From: Micrococcus lacusdianchii
GTDB lineage: Bacteria > Actinomycetota > Actinomycetes > Actinomycetales > Micrococcaceae
Length of the DNA: 55,587 nucleotides
Assembly: GCF_023155805.1 (NCBI RefSeq)
Contig: NZ_JAKNUW010000014.1
Coordinates: 1-55,587, forward strand
Direction of reading: 5' to 3'
Shown here: one piece after another, positions 1 to 7,179 of the stretch
Layout: each line of letters opens with the position of its first letter
Position numbering within the stretch: the stretch's first letter is position 1
The notes under the pieces: model-generated
What the model saw: the letters and a program-made list of their open reading frames with translations, nothing else
Told to the model about the DNA's origin: nothing
Databases searched by the model: none
Made by a program: the position numbers and the translations under genes

Positions 1-242
1 CTCTCGAGCAAGACCTCTCCGCCCAACGGGAAGCACTCGAGCGCCTCGGAGTCGAGAACAAGGACATCTACTTCGACCACGGCCTGACGGGAACGACCCG
101 CGCCCGGCCCGGGCTGCGCGAAGCGCTGGCCGCGACCCGGGACGGCGACACCCTGGTGGTGACCAAGCTCGACCGGCTGGTCCGCTCGCTCCCGGACGCG
201 AGGGACATCGCCGACGAGCTCACCACCAAGGGAGTGGCGCTA
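1..242 (+). pseudogene. Serine recombinase (resolvase/invertase) fragment, cut off by the IS element
   Basis: The frame enters at the window edge and reads a resolvase N-terminal domain: an EQDLSAQREAL helix, then DHGLTGTTRARPGL, then LVVTKLDRLVRSLPDA, which is the conserved K-L-D-R-L-x-R-S block of serine recombinases. The catalytic serine would lie before the window start. The reading frame stays open through the left end of the IS element and stops only inside it, so the C-terminal half of the catalytic domain and the DNA-binding domain are missing. No continuation is visible to the right of the IS, so sequence was lost as well as interrupted. Such proteins normally resolve or invert DNA on plasmids and transposons, which fits the partition remnants just downstream. 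The family call is firm; the exact subtype cannot be told. Confidence 0.8.
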
Positions 243-272
243 GGGACTGACGCACGTACAGGTGACATACGA
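243..272 (+). repeat. Left terminal inverted repeat of the IS3-family element
   Basis: Begins GGGACTG and shares CACGT and AGGTGACA with the reverse complement of the right end. Seven mismatches in 30 positions were counted by eye. Confidence 0.8.
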
Positions 273-310
273 TCTGTGGTGTTCCCACACCGCAGGGAAG
301 GATGTGCACC

Positions 311-604
311 ATGCCCGCCCCCTACCCCCAAGAGTTCCGCGATGATGTCGTCCGGGTCGCGCAGAACCGTGAGCCCGGCACCCACTTGAAGCAGATCGCG
401 AAGGACTTCGGGATCAGCTTCTCCTGTCTGACGAACTGGATTCGCCAAGCCGAGATCGAAGCCGGCAACAAGCCCGGCACCACGAAGGCCGAGGCCGAAG
501 AACTCCGCGCAGCCCGCCGCAGGATCCGGCTCCTCGAGCAGGAGAACGAAGTCCTACGCCGCGCCGCGGCCTACCTCTCCCAGGCGAACCTGCCGAAAAA
601 ATGA
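311..604 (+). CDS. IS3-family transposase OrfA (helix-turn-helix subunit)
   Basis: A 97-residue protein starting MPAPYPQEFRDDVV. It has the Tnp_1-type HTH (HLKQIAKDFGISFSCLTNWI) followed by a leucine-rich helix (RRRIRLLEQENEVLRRAAAYL) typical of OrfA coiled coils. I chose the ATG at 311 over the in-frame ATG at 302 because the AGGGAAGGA motif ends at 301, giving normal spacing only to 311. OrfA recognises the IS ends. It also supplies the N-terminus of the OrfAB fusion transposase when ribosomes slip at the A6 tract at its 3' end. Confidence 0.9.
   Translation: MPAPYPQEFRDDVVRVAQNREPGTHLKQIAKDFGISFSCLTNWIRQAEIEAGNKPGTTKAEAEELRAARRRIRLLEQENEVLRRAAAYLSQANLPKK
596..601 (+). promoter_or_regulatory. 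Putative -1 programmed frameshift site (A6) joining orfA and orfB
   Basis: Six adenines fall in the orfA frame as AAA AAA immediately before the TGA at 602-604. orfB lies in the -1 frame. Slippage on an A-rich heptamer is the established way IS3 elements make the OrfAB transposase. The orfB ATG at 601 also overlaps the orfA stop, so re-initiation is possible too. Confidence 0.7.
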
Positions 605-1485
605 TGTACCCGCTCGTGTCCGAGCTCGCCGCCGACCAGCTCCCGGTCGCGGTGTCCTTGCGGGTCCTCAAGCTCGCCCGCCAGCCCTACTATCGCTGGC
701 TTCAGAACCCTGTCACCACCGCGGAGGTGGAGGCCGCTCACCGGGTCAACGCCCTCCACGACGCCCACCAGAACGATCCGGAGTTCGGGTACCGGCTGCT
801 GCGGGACGAGGCCGAGAATGCTGGCGCTCCGATGGCGGCCCGTACCGCCTGGCGGCTCTGCCGCCAGAACGGGTGGCACTGCGCGTTCGGGGCCAAGCGT
901 GGCAAGTACGGGACCCGCCCAGGCCCGCCCGTGCACGACGACCACGTCCGCCGGGACTTCTCTGCCGAAGCTCCGAACCGGCTGTGGCTGACCGACATCA
1001 CCGAGCACCCCACCAGTGAGGGCAAGCTCTACCTCTGCGCGATCAAGGATCTCTACGCCGGCAGGATCGTGGGGTACTCCATGGCCGGGCGTATGCAGGC
1101 CTCGTTAGCCGTGAACGCCCTCGAGCAGGCCGTGGCACGCCGCGGCGGCACCGATGCGGTGGCCGGGTGCATCGTGCACTCGGACCGCGGCTCGCAGTTC
1201 CGCTCGGCCCTATTCCAGGACGCCCTCACCACCCACGGGCTGATCGGGTCCATGGGACAGGTCGGTGCTGCCGGGGACAACGCGGCTATGGAGTCCTTTT
1301 TCGCGTTGGTGCAGAAGAACGTGCTGGACCGACGCGACTGGGACACCCGGGACGAGCTGCGGGCCGGGATCATCACCTGGATCGAGCGGACCTGCCACCG
1401 CCGCCGCCGGCAGGTGCGCCTGGGCCGATTGACGCCGGTCGAGTACGAGTTGATCATGGACCACACGCCCGCAGACGCGGCGTGA
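601..1485 (+). CDS. IS3-family transposase OrfB (DDE integrase domain)
   Basis: A 294-residue protein with an N-terminal HTH_21-like region followed by an rve/integrase core. The three catalytic acids are visible in context: Asp in NRLWLTDITEH, Asp in CIVHSDRGSQF, and Glu in GDNAAMESFFALVQKN. It catalyses strand transfer of the element, normally as an OrfAB fusion made by -1 frameshifting at the A6 tract. Length and motifs match the family and no lesion is seen. Confidence 0.92.
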   Translation: MMYPLVSELAADQLPVAVSLRVLKLARQPYYRWLQNPVTTAEVEAAHRVNALHDAHQNDPEFGYRLLRDEAENAGAPMAARTAWRLCRQNGWHCAFGAKRGKYGTRPGPPVHDDHVRRDFSAEAPNRLWLTDITEHPTSEGKLYLCAIKDLYAGRIVGYSMAGRMQASLAVNALEQAVARRGGTDAVAGCIVHSDRGSQFRSALFQDALTTHGLIGSMGQVGAAGDNAAMESFFALVQKNVLDRRDWDTRDELRAGIITWIERTCHRRRRQVRLGRLTPVEYELIMDHTPADAA

Positions 1486-1487
1486 AG

Positions 1488-1517
1488 ACGACTGTCACCT
1501 ACACGTGCACCAGTCCC
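1488..1517 (-). repeat. Right terminal inverted repeat of the IS3-family element
   Basis: The reverse complement begins GGGACTGGTGCACGTG and matches the left end over most of 30 bases. It starts three bases after the orfB stop, as is usual for IS3 elements. Confidence 0.8.
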
Positions 1518-1861
1518 CTCCGCCCGGCGCGGCATGTGCAATCTCGGCTACACCACGCCACGCGCCCTGGCCCGCCTGAGGATCCAGGCTCAATCGGTCA
1601 TTTCTGGCACGCGCCCCAGACGTCTCCGGCAGCCTCCCCGACTCGCCTGCCAGACGGCCGAAGACTGGCCTCAATCAGCTCGCCACAACACCGGGCCCGG
1701 CGGGGTTTGTGTCAGACGTCTTTCAGCCTGCCCACGTTGCCCAGTGAACACGGGGCCGGCACCCAGGACGATCAGGGGTTCTCAGCCCCGGAAGGGGCAG
1801 GCGTCTCCAATGGCCTGGAGGATCACCTCAGACCCCTCGACCTAGAGCACCGGTCAGTGCA
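1518..1861. other. Non-coding stretch between the IS and the partition remnant
   Basis: About 340 bases with no frame showing a recognisable protein or actinobacterial codon bias. It is noticeably less G/C-periodic than its surroundings. No continuation of the interrupted recombinase was found here. It is probably residue of an integrated plasmid or transposon. Confidence 0.5.
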
Positions 1862-2148
1862 TCAGGTGCGCGCGACCAGAGCCTCGATGACCGCGGCCTG
1901 GCGGGCGTTGCCGGGTTCGTGGCGGCCTCGCGACGCACCGCGTCGCGGATCGCTTCGGGCACCCGCACGTTCAGCGCCACAGTCGGCGCCCCACGCCGGG
2001 CCAGGGGCGTATACCCGCCGGCCGGGTCCGAGGTCGTTGCCGATTCTGCGGGGATCACCGCTCCGGGGGCCGGGGTGTGGGGGGCTGGGGTGGGCTTGCG
2101 TCGCTGTGCTCGCAGGCTCAGGTCGGGTTCGAACTGCTTCTCGTTCAT
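1862..2148 (-). pseudogene. Small partition-type DNA-binding protein, frameshifted near its C-terminus
   Basis: Starts ATG at 2148 (MNEKQFEPDLSLRAQRR), overlapping the stop of the ParA-like gene as ATGA, as in plasmid parA-parB type pairs. The middle reads TVALNVRVPEAIRDAVRREA, a ribbon-helix-helix-like pattern. After EAATNP the frame goes out of register. Adding one C near 1917 would give GNARQAAVIEALVART followed by a stop at 1862-1864, a sensible C-terminus for such a protein. In the current frame it runs on to a stop at 1828. The call as a partition accessory protein rests on position and the RHH-like pattern; the frameshift is inferred from the quality of the alternative frame. Confidence 0.5.
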
Positions 2149-2466
2149 GCGGTGATCCTTTCGGAGATGAGGCCGGCTAGGTCGGTGTACGCGGTGGCGA
2201 CGGGTTCGCCCTTCTCGTAGCGACCCAGCCAGTCGCAGGCCAGACGTGCTTTGGGGACGATGGAGCGGGCCGGCACCAGGGGGGGTGAGCAGCAGCCCGG
2301 TCTCGCGCAGCTCCTCGACGGCCACGGTCTGGTCCTTGGGGGTGATGTGGTCTTTGTAGTCCGAGACGACGATGCCCACCTCGGTGAGCCGGTCTGCAGC
2401 TCCCAGCAGGGCCATGGACTGTTTGAACGCGGCCACGCTCTGGTGGTCGATGGCGGGCCGTGGATG
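2145..2466 (-). pseudogene. ParA-family partition ATPase, C-terminal remnant with a frameshift
   Basis: Two frames together read like the C-terminal half of a plasmid ParA. One has DHQSVAAFKQSMALLGAADR and VGIVVSDYKDHITPKDQT. The other has VPARSIVPKARLACDWLGRY and AYTDLAGLISERI, ending at 2145 and overlapping the next gene. The switch falls at a run of seven C residues (seven G on the + strand, 2279-2285); six would restore the frame. The Walker A half is absent, so the gene is also truncated at its 5' end. The ParA assignment is from general resemblance and position. Confidence 0.5.
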
Positions 2467-2678
2467 CCGCGAGCGAGACGAAGGGCGGGGGCTTCGCGCT
2501 CCGCCTCTACCGTCCGGTCCCCGCGCCCTCCGGCCGACCTGGACGACATCCCCGGGGCCCACACTCCGCCGCGTTCCGGACGGGCCCGGTTGACCGGCCT
2601 GCGCTCACCCCACCGGCCCCGGGGACAGGGTCCCCGTCAAGAGCAGCCGAATCAGCAGGCCGCCACGCCCGGCCATCC

Positions 2679-3161
2679 TCAGTCCCGCGGCGTGACCGAG
2701 CGCAGCGCGATCTCGGTGAGGACGGCCGCTTCGAGGGCCTCGCGGCCCTTGTCCTCGCGGGATCCGGGCAGGCCCGCCCGGTCGCGGGCCTGCTGCTCGG
2801 TGTCCACGGTGAGCACGCCGAAGCCCACGGGAACGCCGGTTCGCACCGAGACCTCCGTCACGCCCTGGGTCACGGACTGGCACACGTAGTCGAAGTGCGG
2901 GGTGTCCCCGCGCACCACGACGCCGAGGACCACGACGACGTCGAAGCGCTCCGCCAGCCGCGCCGCGGCGACGGTGAGCTCGACGGTGCCGGGCACGCGC
3001 ACGAGCACGGGCTCCAGGCCCAAATCCGCCGCGGCGGCCTGCGCCCCGGCGATCAGCCCGTCCATGATCTCGGTGTGCCACTGGGCGGCGACGATCGCCA
3101 CGTTCAGGCCGGTCGCAGCGGCGGGGTCGGGGGTGAAGGTCGGGGCTCCGGCGCCGCTCAT
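2679..3161 (-). CDS. ribH: 6,7-dimethyl-8-ribityllumazine synthase
   Basis: A 160-residue protein, the usual length. It condenses 5-amino-6-ribitylamino-uracil with 3,4-dihydroxy-2-butanone 4-phosphate to make lumazine, the penultimate riboflavin step. Family landmarks are [20 protein letters not shown] at the N-terminus, the [13 protein letters not shown] loop, and [15 protein letters not shown], which carries the catalytic His. The ATG at 3161 overlaps the ribBA stop by four bases (ATGA), so translation is coupled. It is the last gene of the riboflavin operon. The approximately 210 bases downstream carry no gene before the mobile-element debris. Confidence 0.97.
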   Translation of the reverse strand: MSGAGAPTFTPDPAAATGLNVAIVAAQWHTEIMDGLIAGAQAAAADLGLEPVLVRVPGTVELTVAAARLAERFDVVVVLGVVVRGDTPHFDYVCQSVTQGVTEVSVRTGVPVGFGVLTVDTEQQARDRAGLPGSREDKGREALEAAVLTEIALRSVTPRD

Positions 3162-4471
3162 GGGGTGTCCTCCTGGTGGGTGGGGTGGGTCGGGTCGGTG
3201 GTCGGGTCATCGGCCGGCGTGGCGGGGCCGCCGGTGGCCGTCGGCGGTTCGAGCACGCGGTCCGCCAGGGCGTGGGCCATGCGGTCCCGCTTGGTGCGCA
3301 GGTAGACGACGTTGTGCTCGGTGACGGGTGTGGGGGCCGGGACACGCTCGACGACGTCGATGCCGGCCGCCCGCAGCCCCGCGACCTTCGCGGGGTTGTT
3401 GGTGACCAGGCGGATGCGCCGATGGCCGGCGGCCGTGAGGACGGCGGCAGCCCCGGCCCAGTCGCGCGCCTCGGCGGGCAGACCGAGGGCGAGGTTGGCC
3501 TCGACGGTGTCCATCCCCTCCTCCTGGAGCCGGTAGGCGCGAATCTTGTTGGCCAGGCCGATGCCGCGTCCTTCGTGGCCCCGGAGGTAGAGGACGGCGC
3601 CGCCCTCGGCCGCCGCGCGGGCCAGGGCGTCCTCGAGCTGGGGGCCGCAGTCGCAGCGCAGGGAGCCGAGGACGTCGCCGGTGAGGCACTCCGAGTGCAC
3701 GCGGACGGTGAGGGGCCGCTCCGGGTCGGTCTCCCCCGCCACGAGCAGCAGGTGCTCAGCCCCGGTCTCGGCGTCCACGTGCACGCTCACGCGGAACAGG
3801 CCGTGCCGGGTCGGCAGGGTGGCCTCGGCGGGGACGGCGGTCAGGGCCGGCGTCGTCTCCTCCAGGTGGGCCACGAGGTCCTCGATGGAGATCAGCACGA
3901 GGCCGTGCTCGTCGGAGAACTCCCGCAGGGCGGGCAGGCGCATCATGGTGCCGTCGTCGTGGACGAGCTCGGCGATGGCGGCCACGGGCGCGACGCCGGC
4001 CAGGCGGCACAGCTCGACGCCGGCCTCGGTGTGGCCGCGGCGGGCCCGGACACCGCCGGGGACGGCGCGCAGGGGGAAGACGTGACCGGGCCGGGTGAGG
4101 TCACCGGGGACGGCACCGGGGTCGGCGAGCACGCGGAGGGTGCGGGTGCGGTCGGCGGCGGAGATGCCGGTGGTGACGCCGACGGCGGCGTCGACGGACA
4201 CGGTGTAGGCGGTCCCCTTGGGGTCCTCGTTGACGGCGGTCATGGGCGGCAGGGCCAGGCGGTCGGCCAGCTCGGCGGGCAGGGGCGCGCAGATGACGCC
4301 CGAGGTGTGGCGGACGGTGAAGGCGGTGACCTCGTCGGTGGCCAGGGCGGCGGCGTAGATCAGGTCGCCCTCGTTCTCGCGGTCGGCGTCGTCCACGACG
4401 ACGACGGGCCGGCCGGCGGCGATCGCGGCGATCGCCGCGGGGACGGGGTCCAGACGGATGTGCTCGCTCAC
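3158..4471 (-). CDS. ribBA: Bifunctional 3,4-DHBP synthase / GTP cyclohydrolase II
   Basis: A 437-residue fusion. Residues about 1-205 are DHBP synthase ([39 protein letters not shown]), which makes the four-carbon unit from ribulose 5-phosphate. Residues about 220-415 are GTP cyclohydrolase II, with the zinc cysteines in [18 protein letters not shown] and the GTP-binding [12 protein letters not shown]. Both halves look catalytically complete. It supplies both precursors for ribH and ribD/ribE. The start is a GTG at 4471 overlapping the ribE stop (GTGA). The C-terminal tail is Pro/Thr-rich. Confidence 0.97.
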   Translation of the reverse strand: MSEHIRLDPVPAAIAAIAAGRPVVVVDDADRENEGDLIYAAALATDEVTAFTVRHTSGVICAPLPAELADRLALPPMTAVNEDPKGTAYTVSVDAAVGVTTGISAADRTRTLRVLADPGAVPGDLTRPGHVFPLRAVPGGVRARRGHTEAGVELCRLAGVAPVAAIAELVHDDGTMMRLPALREFSDEHGLVLISIEDLVAHLEETTPALTAVPAEATLPTRHGLFRVSVHVDAETGAEHLLLVAGETDPERPLTVRVHSECLTGDVLGSLRCDCGPQLEDALARAAAEGGAVLYLRGHEGRGIGLANKIRAYRLQEEGMDTVEANLALGLPAEARDWAGAAAVLTAAGHRRIRLVTNNPAKVAGLRAAGIDVVERVPAPTPVTEHNVVYLRTKRDRMAHALADRVLEPPTATGGPATPADDPTTDPTHPTHQEDTP

Positions 4472-5124
4472 GGGCGGGCCTCCTCGGCGGGTACGGCGGG
4501 GGCGGACGGAATGAGCGCGAGGCGTTCGGCGTACCGGGCGAGCACGTCGGTCTCGAGATTGACGCGGTCACCCGGCCGCAGGGCGCCCAGGGTGGTGGCC
4601 TCGAGCGTGGCCGGGATGAGGCCGACCTCGAACCAGTGCTCGACGGCCTCGGGGACGGACACGGCGGTGACCGTGAGGGACACCCCCTGCAGGGCGATGG
4701 CGCCCTGCGCGGCGACGTACCGGGCCAGCGCGGCGTCGAGGCCGATGCGCAGCGTGGTCCACTCGCCGTGCTCGGTCACCGCGAGGACCTGGCCGGTCCC
4801 GTCCACGTGGCCCTGGACCACGTGCCCGTCCAGGTGGTCGGTGGGGCGCAGGCAGCGCTCGAGGTTGACCCGGTCCCCCGGAGCGCGGTCGCCGAGGCTG
4901 GTCATCCGCAGCGTCTGGCCTATGAGGTCGGCACGGAACACGCCGGGGCGCTCCGTGGGCTCGTCGAGGGCCGTGAGGCACACGCCGTCGACGGCGAGCG
5001 AGCCACCGGCGGGCAGCCCGTCGAGGGCGCCGCCGGCGTCGAGGGTCAGCAGGGCGGTGTCGGCGGCCGCGTCGTGCTCGAGGGCGACGACGGTGCCGAG
5101 ATGGGTGACGATGCCGGTGAACAT
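4468..5124 (-). CDS. ribE: Riboflavin synthase, alpha chain
   Basis: A 218-residue protein starting MFTGIVTHLG, the hallmark N-terminus of riboflavin synthase. It has two internally repeated lumazine-binding barrels (VDGVCLT in the first, LQGVSLTV in the second). It dismutates two lumazines to riboflavin plus a pyrimidine that recycles to RibH. The frame is open further upstream, but the MFTGI start at 5124, one base past the ribD stop, is certain from the family. It also overlaps ribBA by four bases. Confidence 0.97.
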   Translation of the reverse strand: MFTGIVTHLGTVVALEHDAAADTALLTLDAGGALDGLPAGGSLAVDGVCLTALDEPTERPGVFRADLIGQTLRMTSLGDRAPGDRVNLERCLRPTDHLDGHVVQGHVDGTGQVLAVTEHGEWTTLRIGLDAALARYVAAQGAIALQGVSLTVTAVSVPEAVEHWFEVGLIPATLEATTLGALRPGDRVNLETDVLARYAERLALIPSAPAVPAEEARP

Positions 5125-5125
5125 G

Positions 5126-6235
5126 TCAGTCCTTCGTGGTGGGGGCCAGATGGGTGAGGACGTCCTCGCCGAGGAGGCGCACGGGCCCGCCCTCGGACGG
5201 GTCGAGGGCCCAGCGCAGCCCGTCGGCGAGGGTGCCCACGGGCAGCCCGGCAACGGCGGGCAGGCCCGCGCCGAGCAGCAGCGGAGCGGTGTAGGCGAAC
5301 ATCTCGTCCACGAGTCCCGCCGCGAGCCACGCGCCCAGCACGTGCGGGCCGCCCTCGATAAGCACGTGCCCGGGGCGGGATCCGCCGTGGGGCCACGGGC
5401 CGGGGCGGGCGGCCAGGGCGGCGAGGACCGCGTGCGGGTCGTGGGAGCGCACGTGGATCAGGTCCGCCCGGTCCGCGAGCGCGGCGCCGGCGGGCAGGTC
5501 ACGGTAGCCCTGGACCACGGGGACGGGCTGGACGGTCAGGTCGGCGCCCGCGGCGTCGCGGGCGGTGAGGCGGGGGTCGTCGGCGGTGACGGTGCCGGTG
5601 CCCACGACGATCGCGTCCACGCGGGCACGCACCTCGTGGGCGTGGGCGCGGGAGGCGGGCCCGGTGATCCACTGGCTGGTGCCGTCGTCAGCGGCGGCCT
5701 GGCCGTCGAGGGACTGGGCGAGGTGCGCGGTGACCCAGGGGCGGCCGGCGTCGCGGACGTGGCGCCAGCGCTGCGTGAGCGCGGCGGAGGCGGCGTGGCC
5801 GGTGGGGCCGGTCACGCGCACCCCGTGGCGGGTCAGGCGGGCCGCTCCCCCGCCCTCGGCACCGGTGGCGTCGGCGACGGCGTAGCGCACGGCGCCGAGG
5901 CCGGCGTCCAGGATGGCCTGGGAGCAGGGGCCGGTGGTGCCGGTGTGGTCGCAGGGCTCGAGGGTGACGTGCAGGGTGCAGTCCGCCGCGTCGATCGCGG
6001 CCACGGCCGGGTCCTGGGCGCGGGCGGCGTGCCAGGCGGCGATCGCGTCGACCTCGGCGTGGGCGGTGCCGCGGCCGCGGTGGCGGCCGACGGCGAGGAC
6101 GTACCCCTCGGGGCCGGTGATCACGGCGCCGACGAGCGGGTTGGCGCCGCGCACGCCCTCGAGGGCCGCGGCGGCGGCGAGGTCGAGGGGCTCGGCGGGG
6201 GGCGACGTCGTTGGGCAGGGCTGCGGGAGGCTCAC
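5126..6235 (-). CDS. ribD: Bifunctional diaminohydroxyphosphoribosylaminopyrimidine deaminase / 5-amino-6-(5-phosphoribosylamino)uracil reductase
   Basis: A 369-residue protein. The N-terminal deaminase domain (about 1-150) has the zinc motif TAHAEVDAI and EPCDHTGTTGPC. The C-terminal reductase (about 165-365) includes DGQAAADDGTSQWITGP and VLIEGGPHVLGAWL. It carries out steps two and three of riboflavin synthesis. The start is a GTG at 6235 overlapping the pnuX stop as GTGA. The frame extends further upstream inside pnuX, but that part has no family similarity. Confidence 0.95.
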   Translation of the reverse strand: MSLPQPCPTTSPPAEPLDLAAAAALEGVRGANPLVGAVITGPEGYVLAVGRHRGRGTAHAEVDAIAAWHAARAQDPAVAAIDAADCTLHVTLEPCDHTGTTGPCSQAILDAGLGAVRYAVADATGAEGGGAARLTRHGVRVTGPTGHAASAALTQRWRHVRDAGRPWVTAHLAQSLDGQAAADDGTSQWITGPASRAHAHEVRARVDAIVVGTGTVTADDPRLTARDAAGADLTVQPVPVVQGYRDLPAGAALADRADLIHVRSHDPHAVLAALAARPGPWPHGGSRPGHVLIEGGPHVLGAWLAAGLVDEMFAYTAPLLLGAGLPAVAGLPVGTLADGLRWALDPSEGGPVRLLGEDVLTHLAPTTKD

Positions 6236-6936
6236 CGGGCGACCCCCTCGGCGGGGCCGTCGGGCAGGAGCGTCTCCACGGCGGGCTTCTCGCGGTCCTT
6301 GGCGCGCAGCCACACGACGAACCCGGTGAGGGTGAACAGGCCGTAGACGGCGTACATGACGGCGGAGGCGTAGTAGCCGCTGCTCCACAGCAGGGGGACG
6401 CCGACGACGTCGACCGCGACCCAGACCAGCCAGAACTCGACCCACCCTCGGGCCATGCCGTAGGTGGCCAGCAGGGAGCCGACGAAGGTCCACGCGTCCG
6501 CCCACACCGGCTCCCACGAGCCGAGGGCGCGGAAGACCGGCGTGAGGGCGAGGGTGCCGATCAGCATGCCGAGCACGAGGAACATGCGTCCGCCCCAGCC
6601 GGCCCATTCGGGGGTGATGGCGGCGGCGCCCTCGGCGCGGCCGCGGCGGGCGGCGTTCCAGCGGACCCAGCCGTAGACGGAGACGGCGATGAACATGATC
6701 TGGCGCCCGGCCTGGCCCAGCAGGGTGGCCTGGTCCGCGCCGCCGAAGAGGGAGGCGAGGAAGACGGTGAGCAGGAGGAGGTTGCCGAGGATGCCCACGG
6801 GCCAGGCCCAGACCTTGCGGGCCATGCCGCCCAGGGCTGAGGCCAGGCCGAAGACGTTGCCGACCACCTCGCGCATGAGCAGGCCGCCCCCGGCCACGGG
6901 GATGGTCCAGTTGAACAGGTCGATCAGCCAGTCCAT
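6232..6936 (-). CDS. pnuX: PnuC/PnuX-type membrane transporter, probably riboflavin uptake
   Basis: A 234-residue integral membrane protein with about seven hydrophobic segments and the PnuC-fold pattern (NWTIPVAGGGLLMREVVG, WPVGILGNLLLLTVF, MFIAVSVYGWVRW, EFWLVWVAVDVVGVPLLW). PnuC proteins usually carry nicotinamide riboside. In actinobacteria the riboswitch-controlled paralogue PnuX imports riboflavin, and placement behind an FMN riboswitch at the head of the rib operon supports that substrate here. I chose the ATG at 6936 because GAGGAGG precedes it and the upstream open frame runs into the riboswitch. The substrate is inference from context. Confidence 0.85.
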   Translation of the reverse strand: MDWLIDLFNWTIPVAGGGLLMREVVGNVFGLASALGGMARKVWAWPVGILGNLLLLTVFLASLFGGADQATLLGQAGRQIMFIAVSVYGWVRWNAARRGRAEGAAAITPEWAGWGGRMFLVLGMLIGTLALTPVFRALGSWEPVWADAWTFVGSLLATYGMARGWVEFWLVWVAVDVVGVPLLWSSGYYASAVMYAVYGLFTLTGFVVWLRAKDREKPAVETLLPDGPAEGVAR

Positions 6937-6951
6937 GGGTGTCGGCGCCCT

Positions 6952-6971
6952 CCTCGGATCGGTCTCCGAGG
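6952..6971 (-). promoter_or_regulatory. Candidate expression-platform hairpin sequestering the pnuX ribosome binding site
   Basis: A 7-bp perfect stem (CCTCGGA / TCCGAGG) with a 6-base loop lies between the FMN riboswitch and pnuX. One arm overlaps the GAGGAGG Shine-Dalgarno region. This would let the aptamer act on translation; the switching mechanism itself is inference. Confidence 0.5.
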
Positions 6972-7019
6972 GGTGCGCTCCGTGGCCCTCCCGCGTCAGC
7001 GTGCAGGACGGCTCGGCCG

Positions 7020-7161
7020 CGTGCCTCTCCCATCCCGACTGTACGGTCGGCACCGGAATTCCACCGGTCAGGCCGCGGTCCTGGACCCTCGGGTGAGGGC
7101 GGGACGCGCGGTTAGCGGGCTGTCACCGCCGGTGCGGACTTCCACCGCATCTCGGAGCACG
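7020..7161 (-). promoter_or_regulatory. FMN riboswitch (RFN element) of the riboflavin operon
   Basis: Read on the minus strand it carries the conserved RFN blocks: GCACCGGCGGTGACAGCCCG near the 5' side, GGTGGAATTCCGGTGCCGAC in the second half, and ACAGTCGGGATGGGAGAG near the 3' end. P1 closes with CGTGC/GCACG at 7157-7161 and 7020-7024. It binds FMN and lowers expression of pnuX-ribDEBAH. The motif conservation makes the call secure. Confidence 0.95.
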
Positions 7162-7179
7162 TTGCTGCCAGCGAGTATG

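Larger units (their letters stand above)
243..1517 (+). mobile_element. IS3-family insertion sequence, about 1.28 kb
   Basis: Imperfect terminal inverted repeats (about 23 of 30 positions match) enclose two overlapping genes in the orfA/orfB arrangement of the IS3 family. The element separates the resolvase fragment from non-coding sequence. I could not find a clean short target-site duplication at the two ends, which suggests that a deletion or recombination followed insertion. Both transposase genes look intact, so the copy could still be active. Confidence 0.88.

Noticed and set aside
1518-1861. Continuation of the serine recombinase to the right of the IS
   Set aside because: None of the three forward frames shows the expected catalytic-domain end or a DNA-binding helix-turn-helix.
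3176-6346. A 1056-residue open frame on the + strand across the riboflavin genes
   Set aside because: It is antisense to ribBA, ribE and ribD, which have clear family motifs. Its Gly/Val/Asp-rich composition is the usual mirror of high-GC codon bias.
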